The position numbers and the translations under genes were made by a program. A model generated the notes under the pieces. The model was not told the DNA's origin, made no database searches, and saw only the letters and a list, made by a program, of their open reading frames with translations. Source: Arthrobacter celericrescens (GTDB lineage: Bacteria > Actinomycetota > Actinomycetes > Actinomycetales > Micrococcaceae). Taken from it: DNA of 64,000 nt. The stretch is taken from assembly GCF_003614925.1 (NCBI RefSeq), contig NZ_QYLP01000093.1, positions 1 through 64,000 of the forward strand, in the 5' to 3' direction. Below, one piece after another: positions 1 through 9,800 of the stretch. Each line of letters starts with the position of its first letter. The stretch's first letter is position 1.

Positions 1-249
1 ATGCTTAGACACACTCATCCCAGCAGGGCCACGGGCCCCATCTTTATCTACGACACGGAATCATTTCCCTGCCAACCACGAAGAGCCGGATAAGGTCCTG
101 CATCCACACGGGCTCTTCAAACGCGTGTAGTGCACACTTCGGCCGATTGACCGCCGGCGAAGTCCGCGGGTCATTGGGCCCAGCCACGCATCTAATCTGG
201 GATTGAGCAGGTCGGCCATCGTGACAAAGACCTCTACGTTTGACTGCCT
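1..249. other. No gene seen at the left edge
   Basis: No open frame with a plausible ribosome binding site and coding character is visible on either strand. The stretch lies downstream of the minus-strand GmrSD-like gene, so it may hold its terminator, but I see no clear hairpin with a T-run. Its base composition is more mixed than the housekeeping genes at the right end, in keeping with an accessory region. Confidence 0.4.
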
Positions 250-2148
250 CTAAACCGGCTCCGAACTGGCGAATTCACTGCCGCTTTCAGGCCCGGGCGC
301 GCCATCCGTCGGTCTCGGCCAGGCTTCCAGGGCTACTCCAATGAGGTGGCGGGTTCGTGCGGCAATTCGAGTCTCGTCCCACTGTGCGGACCACGTCTCT
401 TCCTCGAATTCATCTGCAGTCTCGGGCCGGGACAATACGGAACCCGTGGTCAGACGCAGAAGGCTGTGCTTTTGAATGGCTGGCCGCTTAAACTCCCAGT
501 TCTTATTGCTGAGGGGAGAGTTTAGCTTCGCTGTTACGAGCGTGAGATTACCCAGTTGGTGGATGGACGATTCCCGCCGCAACAAGTCGGCTTCAGTATG
601 CTGACCCGGTAAGGCCCAATGTTGTCCCCATTTCTGGGGCATGAGGTGTTCGATGTTGAGCTTGGAATCGGTGCTTGAAAGCTGCCTTCCTTGTTCTGTC
701 TTGCCAGACTGAAGATGGTTCTCCAACCCAACCAACAAACTCTTCAACCGTGCCCTATACACAGACTTGTAAAGACCTGGGTCAGCCAGCGCGACAGCGA
801 ACTCCTCGTCCGTTGGCCACCTTCGGGAATCGGCCGTTTGTGCAGCGAGCGCAGAAACAACGGCGTCACCAACCGACTGCGGTTCAGCCGTGCGCGCGAC
901 ATCGATCAGTAGGACGAATAGTCTGTTGTAATCACCGTTCGACATGCGGGCCACGCCGCGGCGCATGAGGAAGGAATCGATGGCTCCTGCAAGAAGCTCT
1001 CTCTGATCGACAGGAACCCCTTCGTCAGCAAAGACGCTTAGCAACAGGGGCCAGGGCGTCATTGTCCCCGTAGCTTGCATGCGGTTTAGAAGTGCACCAA
1101 CACGTGTGGACGACGGCATTCTGTCCAATTCGTCGTACTTGTCAGCGTACCGCCTTATATCTACGATCAGCTCAGCAGCGCTAGGACGGGCGGAGGCAAG
1201 CCACTCGCGAGCATCGACGAACAAGTGCTCCGCGCTGACCTCACCCCGTGTCTGGACTGTGAGCCAGTAACTCAGCAGCAGATCGACGCGTGATCGCTTC
1301 ATGCGGCCTGTGGTTACTTGACGGCGCCACTCTTGACCGTCCAGAGGGAGCCAGCTGTCAAGAAGAAGCGAATCTGCTCGCTTGTGGTCGCCTTGTTGTT
1401 CGACTTTCTGAAACAGCAAGTTCTTAACCAAGTCGGCCGCATCCAATTTGACTCCGCGGTGATTGAGGGCTTCAAAGATCACCTGCGGGTCGTCATATGC
1501 TTCCAGATATATCTGGACGAGTTGCATTCGGTCTCGAAGGGTTTCAAACAGATAGCCCAGTCGAAGCTCAGAATCATCAGTATTCTGGCACCAAACGAAT
1601 ATAGCTTCCTCAAACCAGCTAGCGGCCTTTACTAGCTTGTGTTCGGCTTGGTTGGGCGGGATGGGAAGGTCTGTTGTTCTAAGCGCCCAGCGGAATGCCT
1701 CGTTGTCTTGCGGCAAGGGCCAGAGTTTGTGGAGGTCCTCTGGGTGATCCGGGTGGATGGCTTCATGCTTGTTGTCCAGAAGCGTGCTGAAAAGACCAGC
1801 TGAAGTGCGTGCCTCGATTCTTCCGGCTACTCGCCGGGCGGCAGCTAACAATACTTGGAGAGTGGTCAAGCGCTGTTGACCGTCGATGACGCTTGAGGAA
1901 GAGAGCCGGCGGGGAAGGTGGCGGCGTGATTGGATTACGACAGCACCAAGAAAGTACGTGCGGGGATCGTGGCGTCCGTGTTCGTCTAGGACTTCAGCTT
2001 CGACTTCTTCCGCCGCGGTGCGAACATCGGTCCACAACGGTTCCCAGTTAGCTTCTTCATCCCAAACGTAGGGACGTTGAAATCGCGGCACGACCAAATG
2101 ATGGTCAGCAGCAAAGACATGTCCAAGAGTGACGTCACCAGCTTTCAA
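250..2148 (-). CDS. GmrSD-like restriction protein (DUF262 + DUF1524/HNH)
   Basis: A single-chain type IV restriction-like protein of 632 residues. The N-terminal DUF262 half shows the usual signatures: an RFQRPYVW block near residue 22, FLGAVVIQ near 67, and DGQQR at about 89-93, the ParB/sulfiredoxin-like nucleotide-binding motif of GmrS. The C-terminal DUF1524 part has an EHLMPQ block near residue 498, then GNLTL and N-x-x-LSN-x-x-F, the His-Me (HNH) nuclease layout of GmrD. Family members cut DNA carrying modified cytosine such as glucosylated hydroxymethylcytosine; the target here cannot be read from sequence. The start is TTG, supported by a purine-rich AAGGGGG site about 6 nt upstream. 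It sits at the edge of a methylase-rich defence island, so it may be an independent second layer of defence. Confidence 0.88.
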   Translation of the reverse strand: MKAGDVTLGHVFAADHHLVVPRFQRPYVWDEEANWEPLWTDVRTAAEEVEAEVLDEHGRHDPRTYFLGAVVIQSRRHLPRRLSSSSVIDGQQRLTTLQVLLAAARRVAGRIEARTSAGLFSTLLDNKHEAIHPDHPEDLHKLWPLPQDNEAFRWALRTTDLPIPPNQAEHKLVKAASWFEEAIFVWCQNTDDSELRLGYLFETLRDRMQLVQIYLEAYDDPQVIFEALNHRGVKLDAADLVKNLLFQKVEQQGDHKRADSLLLDSWLPLDGQEWRRQVTTGRMKRSRVDLLLSYWLTVQTRGEVSAEHLFVDAREWLASARPSAAELIVDIRRYADKYDELDRMPSSTRVGALLNRMQATGTMTPWPLLLSVFADEGVPVDQRELLAGAIDSFLMRRGVARMSNGDYNRLFVLLIDVARTAEPQSVGDAVVSALAAQTADSRRWPTDEEFAVALADPGLYKSVYRARLKSLLVGLENHLQSGKTEQGRQLSSTDSKLNIEHLMPQKWGQHWALPGQHTEADLLRRESSIHQLGNLTLVTAKLNSPLSNKNWEFKRPAIQKHSLLRLTTGSVLSRPETADEFEEETWSAQWDETRIAARTRHLIGVALEAWPRPTDGAPGPESGSEFASSEPV

Positions 2149-2254
2149 GTTCTTCCCCCTTCGTTTTGGATGAGGTTGTAGCGCAAGGCCACCTTACGTC
2201 CTTGTCCCCATATAGATACTTCGATCGGCATTTATTGAGGCTTTCCAAGGCATC

Positions 2255-3682
2255 TCAGGATTCCGCTTGGATCCAGTGCAGAAAATCGGACCACATCGGG
2301 GGAAGTTCTTCACAGTCCCTGGGCGAGCCAGCTTCCTGGTAATCCTGTAGTAGAAGCCCGAAGTTGTCGCTTACAGGAACAACCGTCTTGTCTGCATAGT
2401 CCCGGTCGTCGCCTTCCCACCGAGGAAGATGGTGTTCCCGGTGGAGCTCATCAACTTCTTGCCACATCCAGCCCGAAAGGCCGGGAAAGTACCGCCAACC
2501 GGCAGATGAGTTACGTGACGTACCTCGAACCACGTCAAGAAGAGGAAAATCACCATTGCGTTTGGCCTCGGTATCCGTGATCACCCATGTCTGGGTTGTT
2601 TGCAAGTCCTTGGCCCAGTATTGACTTGCGTTCCTGGGGTTTGATGTGAGACTAAGGGCTGCTTCCGTCAACTGGGGCAGATCAATGGAGATGGTTGATT
2701 TCGAAGGGGGTTCCAGGCCGATTTCGACCCAGCGCTCACCTCGAGTTATCCATCTGCAAAAATCATTCTGAACATGCAATTTGCCTGTGTCCTGCCCCTC
2801 CAGCATGTTGACGCCAGCTCGCGCATTGATTGCGGTGTATTTGGAGAGCAGATCAAACGTCCAACGGCCGGTCGGCGCCTCAGTCAGGAGCTTCTCAAGT
2901 AGCGGCAAGATGAGCGGGAACTCGGTTCCTATGCTCAGGACTTCAGCAAGAGTTTCTTGCTCGCGCAGCGTGCGTCTTGGGTTGGGAGCACTTCCGGCCT
3001 TCCTTTTCCTAAGAAGTTGAGCATATTCTCGCCACGGACCTTCGACGTAGTTCTGCTTCGAAATTGTCGAGATTTTGTCGCGTGCTGAAACGTTGCCGGC
3101 AAACGACCATCTACCCCCTGGGAAACGTGTCCACGCGGCAGTGTCCGTGGTGTACACGAGATGCCATTCAGAGTCGCCACGAGTGCGTCGAGCTGTGAGC
3201 GTAGGAAAAACAGCGCAGAAATCCTCGATGTTTGGGCCGACTTGATCGTACCCAATGTCGTCGCTGTTGGCGTCCCACCACCTAATAGCATCCCGGCAAA
3301 GTTCTGCGGCGATTGAGATTCCGGCGCCACGAAGATGACCGAGGCGCCATCGACCTCTCAGGTTTGTCGAGCCGCTCGGGTGCTGGTTAAAGGCATCGGC
3401 ATGTTCTTCGAGAGCATCTGCTATCGGAACCCACTTTCCACCACTTCTGTACTGCGCGGTTGGACTCCACCCGTGATGTGTCCAGTGGTCAGGCGTGTCC
3501 TTAATCAGGTGCCGAATCCGCCCGTTAGAAGACCATGAATCGGCCAGAAACAGCGCACCACGTTCCGGTTTGAATTGCGCCTCTAGGAACCCAGTCGGGC
3601 CCTCGAGTTCAAAGGAGAGTTGTCCATCGACCTTTCCCCGGCGATTGCTTAGCCATGCTGGGCTATCCTGCCATGTTTCCAC
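2255..3682 (-). CDS. Unrecognised 475-aa protein, divergent from the DrmD operon
   Basis: I do not recognise a family. The product is 475 residues, tryptophan-rich (many W in short aromatic clusters such as RWW, GWMW and GKW), with no signal peptide, membrane segment, Walker motif or obvious nuclease motif. A stretch near residues 220-250 is basic. The GTG start is well supported by GGGAGGAG about 6 nt upstream. It shares a 264-bp intergenic region with the divergent DrmD-led operon and is followed 106 bp later by the GmrSD-like gene on the same strand. Codon use is less GC-biased than the core genes at the right end. From position alone it could be an accessory or sensor protein of either system; that is inference only. 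Confidence 0.7.
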   Translation of the reverse strand: METWQDSPAWLSNRRGKVDGQLSFELEGPTGFLEAQFKPERGALFLADSWSSNGRIRHLIKDTPDHWTHHGWSPTAQYRSGGKWVPIADALEEHADAFNQHPSGSTNLRGRWRLGHLRGAGISIAAELCRDAIRWWDANSDDIGYDQVGPNIEDFCAVFPTLTARRTRGDSEWHLVYTTDTAAWTRFPGGRWSFAGNVSARDKISTISKQNYVEGPWREYAQLLRKRKAGSAPNPRRTLREQETLAEVLSIGTEFPLILPLLEKLLTEAPTGRWTFDLLSKYTAINARAGVNMLEGQDTGKLHVQNDFCRWITRGERWVEIGLEPPSKSTISIDLPQLTEAALSLTSNPRNASQYWAKDLQTTQTWVITDTEAKRNGDFPLLDVVRGTSRNSSAGWRYFPGLSGWMWQEVDELHREHHLPRWEGDDRDYADKTVVPVSDNFGLLLQDYQEAGSPRDCEELPPMWSDFLHWIQAES

Positions 3683-3946
3683 TACGAACTCCTCCCTAGG
3701 CCTGGACGGGAGCGCACTGCCCTCAGGTCCCCACGATCTATCTCTTGGCGCCGCCCGGAGACGAGGTGCATGTTCAGCCGAATCCCATGCTCGGACCCAG
3801 CATAAATCCTATTGTTGGTCGCGTTGCAGAAATGGCGGATTACAACACAAAGGGGTCATCGAGTCGTTCAGGTACATTATGGGTCTGGAGGTAGGCGCAG
3901 TTGGCAAAGCTTCCGCGTGGGGACACAGCAAGCACAGGAGCAGGTC
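3683..3946. promoter_or_regulatory. Divergent intergenic region upstream of the DrmD-led operon
   Basis: This gap lies between two divergent genes and must hold the promoter of the plus-strand defence operon and that of the 475-residue protein. An open frame runs upstream of drmD through it, but the real drmD start is placed at the TTG at 3947 because AGGAG lies 6 nt before it and because the typical DrmD N-terminus begins close to that point. I could not assign -10/-35 boxes with confidence. Confidence 0.45.
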
Positions 3947-6808
3947 TTGACAGTTACAGCCGAAAATCGGGAACTTGACGTCGCGCCCGGTTCGGTGGTC
4001 CACGTTCGTGATGAGGAGTGGCTGGTCACCAGCCTCGAGAAGTCCGTCGATGGAACCCTCATAAGGGTCCAAGGTCTTAGCGAACTCGTAAGAGATACGA
4101 CGGCGGCCTTCTACTCAGCCCTGGACCACATCGAGGTCGTTGACCCTGCCAAGTCCAAGGTCGTTGCCGATGACACCCCGAACTACCGCAAGGCGCGTCT
4201 CTTCCTCGAGACCACGCTCCGTAAGACGCCCACGCCGCAGTCCGCGGAGCACCTGACGGTCTCCACGCGCATGCTGTCCCGCAACCTGAAGTACCAGCAG
4301 ATCGCCGTCGCCAAAGCACTCGATACTAAGAACATCAGGCCCCGAATCCTCATCGCGGACGCGGTTGGCCTAGGCAAAACACTCGAGATCGGCATGATCC
4401 TGAGCGAGCTGGTCAAACGCGGCCGCGGCGAGCGCATCCTGGTGGTCACGCCCCGCCACGTTCTTGAACAGATGCAGCATGAGCTGTGGTGCCGCTTCGC
4501 CCTGCCGTTCGTCCGCCTCGACTCCGCCGGCATCCAGAAGGTCCGCCAAAAACTGCCGGCCACGCGTAACCCCTTCACCTACTACAAGCGCGCCATCATC
4601 TCCATCGACACCCTCAAGAGCGCCCGGTATCGGGCCCACCTCGGCAAGCTGAACTGGGACGCCGTGGTCATTGATGAATCCCACAATCTCACCAACACTG
4701 GCACACTCAACAACGAGCTCGCCCGCATCCTCGCCCCCAACACAGAGGCGCTCATCCTGGCGTCGGCCACCCCGCACAACGGCCGCAACGAGTCCTTCGC
4801 CGAGCTCCTCCGCCTCCTCGACCCCACGGTCGTCCGCCCTGACGGGACCTTTGATCCCAAGCAGGTGGAGAACCTCATCATCCGGCGGCATCGCCACAGT
4901 CCCGAGGTCGCCCAAGAGGTCGGCGCAGACTGGGCCGAGAGGGAGGAACCGGACAACCGGCCTGTCGCCGCGTCGGCAGCTGAGAATGCAATCGCCGAGG
5001 AGCTCTCCGACACCTGGCTATACCCCAATGGTCGTCCGTCCCCCTACTCAGGACAGAACGGGTCCCTGTTCTCCTGGACGCTCGCCAAGGCTTTCCTCTC
5101 CAGCCCAGCCGCGTTGCTGGAAACAGTGACCGAGCGTCTGAAAAAGCTCGACGCCGATGCCCCCACCGAGGCGAAAGAGACTGAGGCGTTGGGTCGCCTC
5201 CGCCAGCTTGCAGAAATGGCCAACACAGGCGAATCAGGCAAATACAACGAACTCGTCAGCTACCTCAAGAAGATCGGCGTCGGCAAAGGGTCTCCAACAA
5301 GGGCCGTAGTCTTCGCGGAACGCGTCGCCACGCTCAAGTGGCTCCAGGAGACCCTGCCCAAGGCCCTCGGCCTCAAGCCCGAAAACGTCGGTCTCCTCCA
5401 CGGCGGCCTCAGCGACGTCGAACAGCAGAGCATCGTGGACCAATTCAAACGCGGCAACAGTCCGCTCCGGGTCCTGGTCACGGGAGACGTCGCCTCCGAA
5501 GGTGTCAACCTGCACGCCGAATGTCACCACCTGATCCACTTCGACATCCCGTGGAGCCTCATCCGGATCGAGCAGCGCAACGGCCGTATCGATCGCTTCG
5601 GTCAGCGCCATAGGCCCCAGATCACCACCCTCTTGCTAAACCCGAGCAACACCCGCTTCTCCGGCGATATCAAGGTTCTGACCCGACTGATGGAGCGCGA
5701 GCACGAGGCTCACGCCGTGCTGAACGACGTCGCCTCCCTCATGGGGAAGTACAGCGTCAAGCAAGAGGAAGACGCCATCCTGGACGTCCTCCTCGGCAAA
5801 GCCAAGTTGGAAGATACCGTCAGCAAGCCAGACCCGAACCCCGAATCAGGCGACGTTTGGGACTTTCTCGACTTCGAAGCCCTCAACCAGGTCGGCCCCA
5901 GCGAGGACGTACCGGTAGAGAAGCCGTCAGGCCTGTACGCCACGGACCTGGACTTCCTCGAGGAAGCGCTGAACGAGGCCTTCGGCGAACCCCAGAAGAA
6001 ACTCGGCTGGACCGTCCACGCAGGCCACGGCCTTGCCGAGCTGAACCCGCCCGTTGATCTGCAACATCGGCTCGGCTATCTTCCCCAGGACTATCTCTCC
6101 GAACGCAAAGTCACGGAGCGCCTCAAACTTGCCACCACCGTAGAAGCCGGCACCCGCGAGCTGGACAGGGCCCGCGAATCCGATGACATGAGCTGGCCGG
6201 AAGCCCACTACCTTGGCCCGCTTCACCCCGTCCTGGACTGGGCCAGCGACCGCGCCTTGGGGTCGATGTCCCGCAGCGAAGTGCTCGCGGTCCGCGGTGA
6301 CGTCGACGCCCCGCAGGTTCTCCTCATGGGCACCCTCATGAATCGCCGCGGCCAGGTCGTTTCCAAGGCTTTCATCGCCGTCGAATTCCCCGACCCAAGC
6401 AACCCCAACTTCTGCATGGACCAGCCCCTGGAGGACTTGGGGGATCACCTGGCAGCAATTGGTGTCCACAACAAGGCGACCAATCCCGGCCCCGTCAGCT
6501 TGGACGGACTCCAGGCCCTCCTCCCGAAGGCCGTCGAGAATGCCAGGCAGACAATGCAAATGACGTTCGAGTCTGCGGCCACGGCAGCCGAGCAGCGACT
6601 GCAGTCGTGGACCGACCGCGCCACCGGCTGGACCCAGTTGTCCTTCGAACTCACGCAACGGGCCGAGGTCAAGAAACAGCGCGAGCGCGTCACCGAAGAG
6701 CAGCTCATCGCAGAGTCGCTCGCACCGGCCCAGCGCTTAGTCCGCCCGCTTCTGATCGTCGTTCCCCGCAATACCCCTACAGCCGTACCGGAAGGTGCTG
6801 ACCACTAA
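3947..6808 (+). CDS. drmD: DrmD-like SNF2-family helicase (DISARM class 1)
   Basis: A 953-residue superfamily 2 helicase of the SNF2/RapA type found in class 1 DISARM. After an N-terminal region with the VRDEEWLV and GLSELVRD blocks, the first helicase lobe has Walker A in ADAVGLGKT near residues 138-145 and the Walker B variant DESH near 243-246, then SATPHNG. The second lobe has FAERVATLKWL, LLHGGLS and VASEGVNLH, ending in QRNGRIDRFGQ near 550. In DISARM, DrmD works with an adenine methylase and the DrmA-DrmB core to restrict unmodified phage DNA. It is the first gene of a five-gene operon and its TAA overlaps the methylase ATG (TAATG). TTG at 3947 is chosen for its AGGAG site. Functional class is firm; the DrmD label rests on motifs and neighbours. 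Confidence 0.87.
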   Translation: MTVTAENRELDVAPGSVVHVRDEEWLVTSLEKSVDGTLIRVQGLSELVRDTTAAFYSALDHIEVVDPAKSKVVADDTPNYRKARLFLETTLRKTPTPQSAEHLTVSTRMLSRNLKYQQIAVAKALDTKNIRPRILIADAVGLGKTLEIGMILSELVKRGRGERILVVTPRHVLEQMQHELWCRFALPFVRLDSAGIQKVRQKLPATRNPFTYYKRAIISIDTLKSARYRAHLGKLNWDAVVIDESHNLTNTGTLNNELARILAPNTEALILASATPHNGRNESFAELLRLLDPTVVRPDGTFDPKQVENLIIRRHRHSPEVAQEVGADWAEREEPDNRPVAASAAENAIAEELSDTWLYPNGRPSPYSGQNGSLFSWTLAKAFLSSPAALLETVTERLKKLDADAPTEAKETEALGRLRQLAEMANTGESGKYNELVSYLKKIGVGKGSPTRAVVFAERVATLKWLQETLPKALGLKPENVGLLHGGLSDVEQQSIVDQFKRGNSPLRVLVTGDVASEGVNLHAECHHLIHFDIPWSLIRIEQRNGRIDRFGQRHRPQITTLLLNPSNTRFSGDIKVLTRLMEREHEAHAVLNDVASLMGKYSVKQEEDAILDVLLGKAKLEDTVSKPDPNPESGDVWDFLDFEALNQVGPSEDVPVEKPSGLYATDLDFLEEALNEAFGEPQKKLGWTVHAGHGLAELNPPVDLQHRLGYLPQDYLSERKVTERLKLATTVEAGTRELDRARESDDMSWPEAHYLGPLHPVLDWASDRALGSMSRSEVLAVRGDVDAPQVLLMGTLMNRRGQVVSKAFIAVEFPDPSNPNFCMDQPLEDLGDHLAAIGVHNKATNPGPVSLDGLQALLPKAVENARQTMQMTFESAATAAEQRLQSWTDRATGWTQLSFELTQRAEVKKQRERVTEEQLIAESLAPAQRLVRPLLIVVPRNTPTAVPEGADH

Positions 6809-9800
6809 TGCCGTCCTTTGATTCGATCGTTGTCGGTGAAGACTGGATCAGCGAACACTTCTTCACCACGGATTCCACCAAAGAGTCCTTCCAGGCGGAG
6901 GTCATCCAACTCCGGAAATCCTGGGACGAGCAAGCCAAGGAAGGCCACTCCAGCACGCTCTCTCGCTTCTCGGAAGTCCGCGGCCGGCTGCAGATCCTCC
7001 TCGCCGGATTGGCAGAGGACCCTGCACGCGCTCGCGAAGCCTACGCCCTCCTTCGCACCGCGCTCGGGTTCAAAGGTACGACGGCGGCAGTCACCTTTGA
7101 GCGCAGCGGCACCGAGACATTGGTTCCCGGTGTGTGGATGACGGACAACGCAGACGTAGTGTTTCTTGAGGCCGGTGCAGCCGATGCTGCTGAAGATGTA
7201 CTGTCGTCAGTCCTACCGCTCGGACGCGTGCTCGTCGACGGCAAAGAGATGCCGTCATTGACTCTAGCCAAGGTCGTCTCTGAAATTTATCTTGCGGAAC
7301 GCTCGCCCAAGTACGTCGTCATCATGGCCGGACGATGGCTGATGCTGACCGAACAGGAGCGCTGGGCCGAGGGCCGCTACCTCGCCGCTGACGCCCTGCT
7401 GGTAGCGGACCGAAACGACATCAAGAAGCATTCTGAAACCGACCGCTTCCTGGCCATCTTTGGTCGCGACTCGCTCATGCCGGCTCCTGACGGATCCATC
7501 TGGTGGGACGAAGTCCTGGCGGCATCCGTCAAACACACCGTCGGTGTCTCCCAGGACCTGCGGGAGGGCATCCGACGGTCCATCGAAATCATCGCCAATG
7601 ATGTCCTCCGGCGGCGGGCCTCGCGCGGCCTTCCGGCGGACGACGTCGACGGTCAGGACCTGGCCCGGCAGTCCCTGCGGTTCCTCTACCGCATACTGTT
7701 CCTGTTGTACGCCGAGGCTTCCCCGGAGATGGGCGTGCTGCCCATCGGGGCAGGTGAATACAACGAGGGCTACGGCCTGGACCGGCTCCGGGAACTGACG
7801 CTCGTCAACATCCAATCCCAGGAATCACTGCGTGGCACCCACATCTACGAATCGCTGGAACGGCTGTTCCGGCTTGTCGACGGCGGACACAACCCCCGGC
7901 CCGGATTGTTCGCCACTGACGGCCCTTCTGGAGACAACGAAGGCCTGATCTTCCAGCCGCTGAAGGCCGACCTCTTCCAAAAATCAGCCACTTCCCTCAT
8001 CAACGATGCAAAGTTGAGCAACGGGGAGCTCCAGCGCGTCCTGCAGCACCTGCTACTGAGCAAGGAAGCCCGCGGAAAAGACCGTGGATTCATTTCCTAC
8101 GCAGAACTGGGCATCAACCAGCTTGGCGCCGTCTATGAAGGCCTGATGTCCTACACCGGCTTCATCGCCGCAGAACCCCTTTACGAGGTGGCGAAGGACG
8201 GCAACCCGGAGAAAGGTTCTTGGGTGGTCCCGGTAGACCGCTCCGAGTCTATAGATGCCAAGCACTTCGTCAGATACGAGGACGAGCGGACAGGCGAGAA
8301 AAAGCTCGTCCTTCACGAGACAGGTTCTTTCGTGTTTCGACTTGCTGGCCGCGAACGTCAACAGTCTGCCTCCTATTACACCCCGGAGGTATTGACGAAG
8401 TTCGTTGTCTCGCAGGCCCTCGAGGAGCTGCTGGACCAAGATGGTGGAACCACTCCTGCCGACGACATCCTGAAGCTCACCGTCTGCGAGCCGGCGCTTG
8501 GCTCCGGCGCGTTCGCGATCGAAGCGGTCCGTCAGCTTGCGGATGAGTATCTGAAGCGCAAGCAAAAGGAACTCGACTTCCAGATCCCAGCTGATGAATA
8601 CCCACAGGAGCTGCAGAAAGTAAAAGCGCAGATCGCCTTGCATCAAGTCCACGGTGTTGACTTGAATTCGACGGCGGTGGAACTCGCCGAAGTTTCACTG
8701 TGGCTGGACACAATGGTCAGGGACCTTCAAGCTCCGTGGTTCGGGCTGCGATTGCGACGAGGAAACTCGCTCGTCGGTTCGCGAAGAGCCACGTATTCAC
8801 GTCAGTCAGTAAACGATAAGACATGGCTGAAGTCCGAGCCAGCCGAAGCGCCGCTCACAGGTCTTGTTAGTGCAATGGAGGACGATAATGACGATCCTAA
8901 CGTTGCCAGTCGCATCCACCACTTCTTGTTGCCGGCTGAAGGCTGGGGGGCAGCGGCCGACGCCAAGGAAGTCAAAGACCTGGCGGGTGAAGCACAGAAA
9001 GAGCTGAAGGCCTGGCGAACCAAGGTTAAGGCAAAGCCGAATAAGACGCAGCTCGATCGCCTGGTCGCTCTGGGCACCAGGGTGGAATCGCTGTGGAAGT
9101 TGACGCTGCGTCGCCTGCAGGTGGCGGAGACCGAGGCACGTCGCGAAATGGACTACTTCGGAAAGCCAAAGTCAGTCATTGAAGTCAGCACTTGGTTGGT
9201 TGACCCTGTCGAAGCCCCGGCCGTCACTCGCGAACAAATCGAGCAGTCGCTAAACGATGAACACGGCTCCTATCAGCGGCTCCGCCGGGTCATGGACGCG
9301 TGGAACTCATTGTGGTTCTGGCCTCTAACGGAACGTGCGACTGGCGGCATCCAACCACCATCGCTCGAGCAATGGATTTCCGCCCTCGAAGGCATTCTCG
9401 GTATCGAAGCTCCCGCAGGAAAGACGTCACGGAAGTATGGGCTCATTGAGGGCCAAACGTCCGTTCTCTCAATGGCATCATGGGGAGAGCTGGAAGCCAT
9501 GGAATCCTTTGACCTCGGTACAGCGCAAGTCAGGCCAATGGACATCGTGATCAAGGAAAACCCATGGCTCTTGGTTTGCGAGCGAGTCGCTATAAACCAA
9601 GGTTTCTTCCACTGGAACCTCGACTTCGCTCCGGTATTCGGACGCGGTGGATTCGACTTGCAGGTGGGAAATCCTCCTTGGGTCCGCCCGCGATCCGATG
9701 AGGCCGCGCTGCTCGCCGAAAGCGATCCCTGGTGGCAACTGGCAGTCAAACCTAACCAGACACAATTGAAACGCAAAAGGGAAGAGACGCTATCTCGCAC

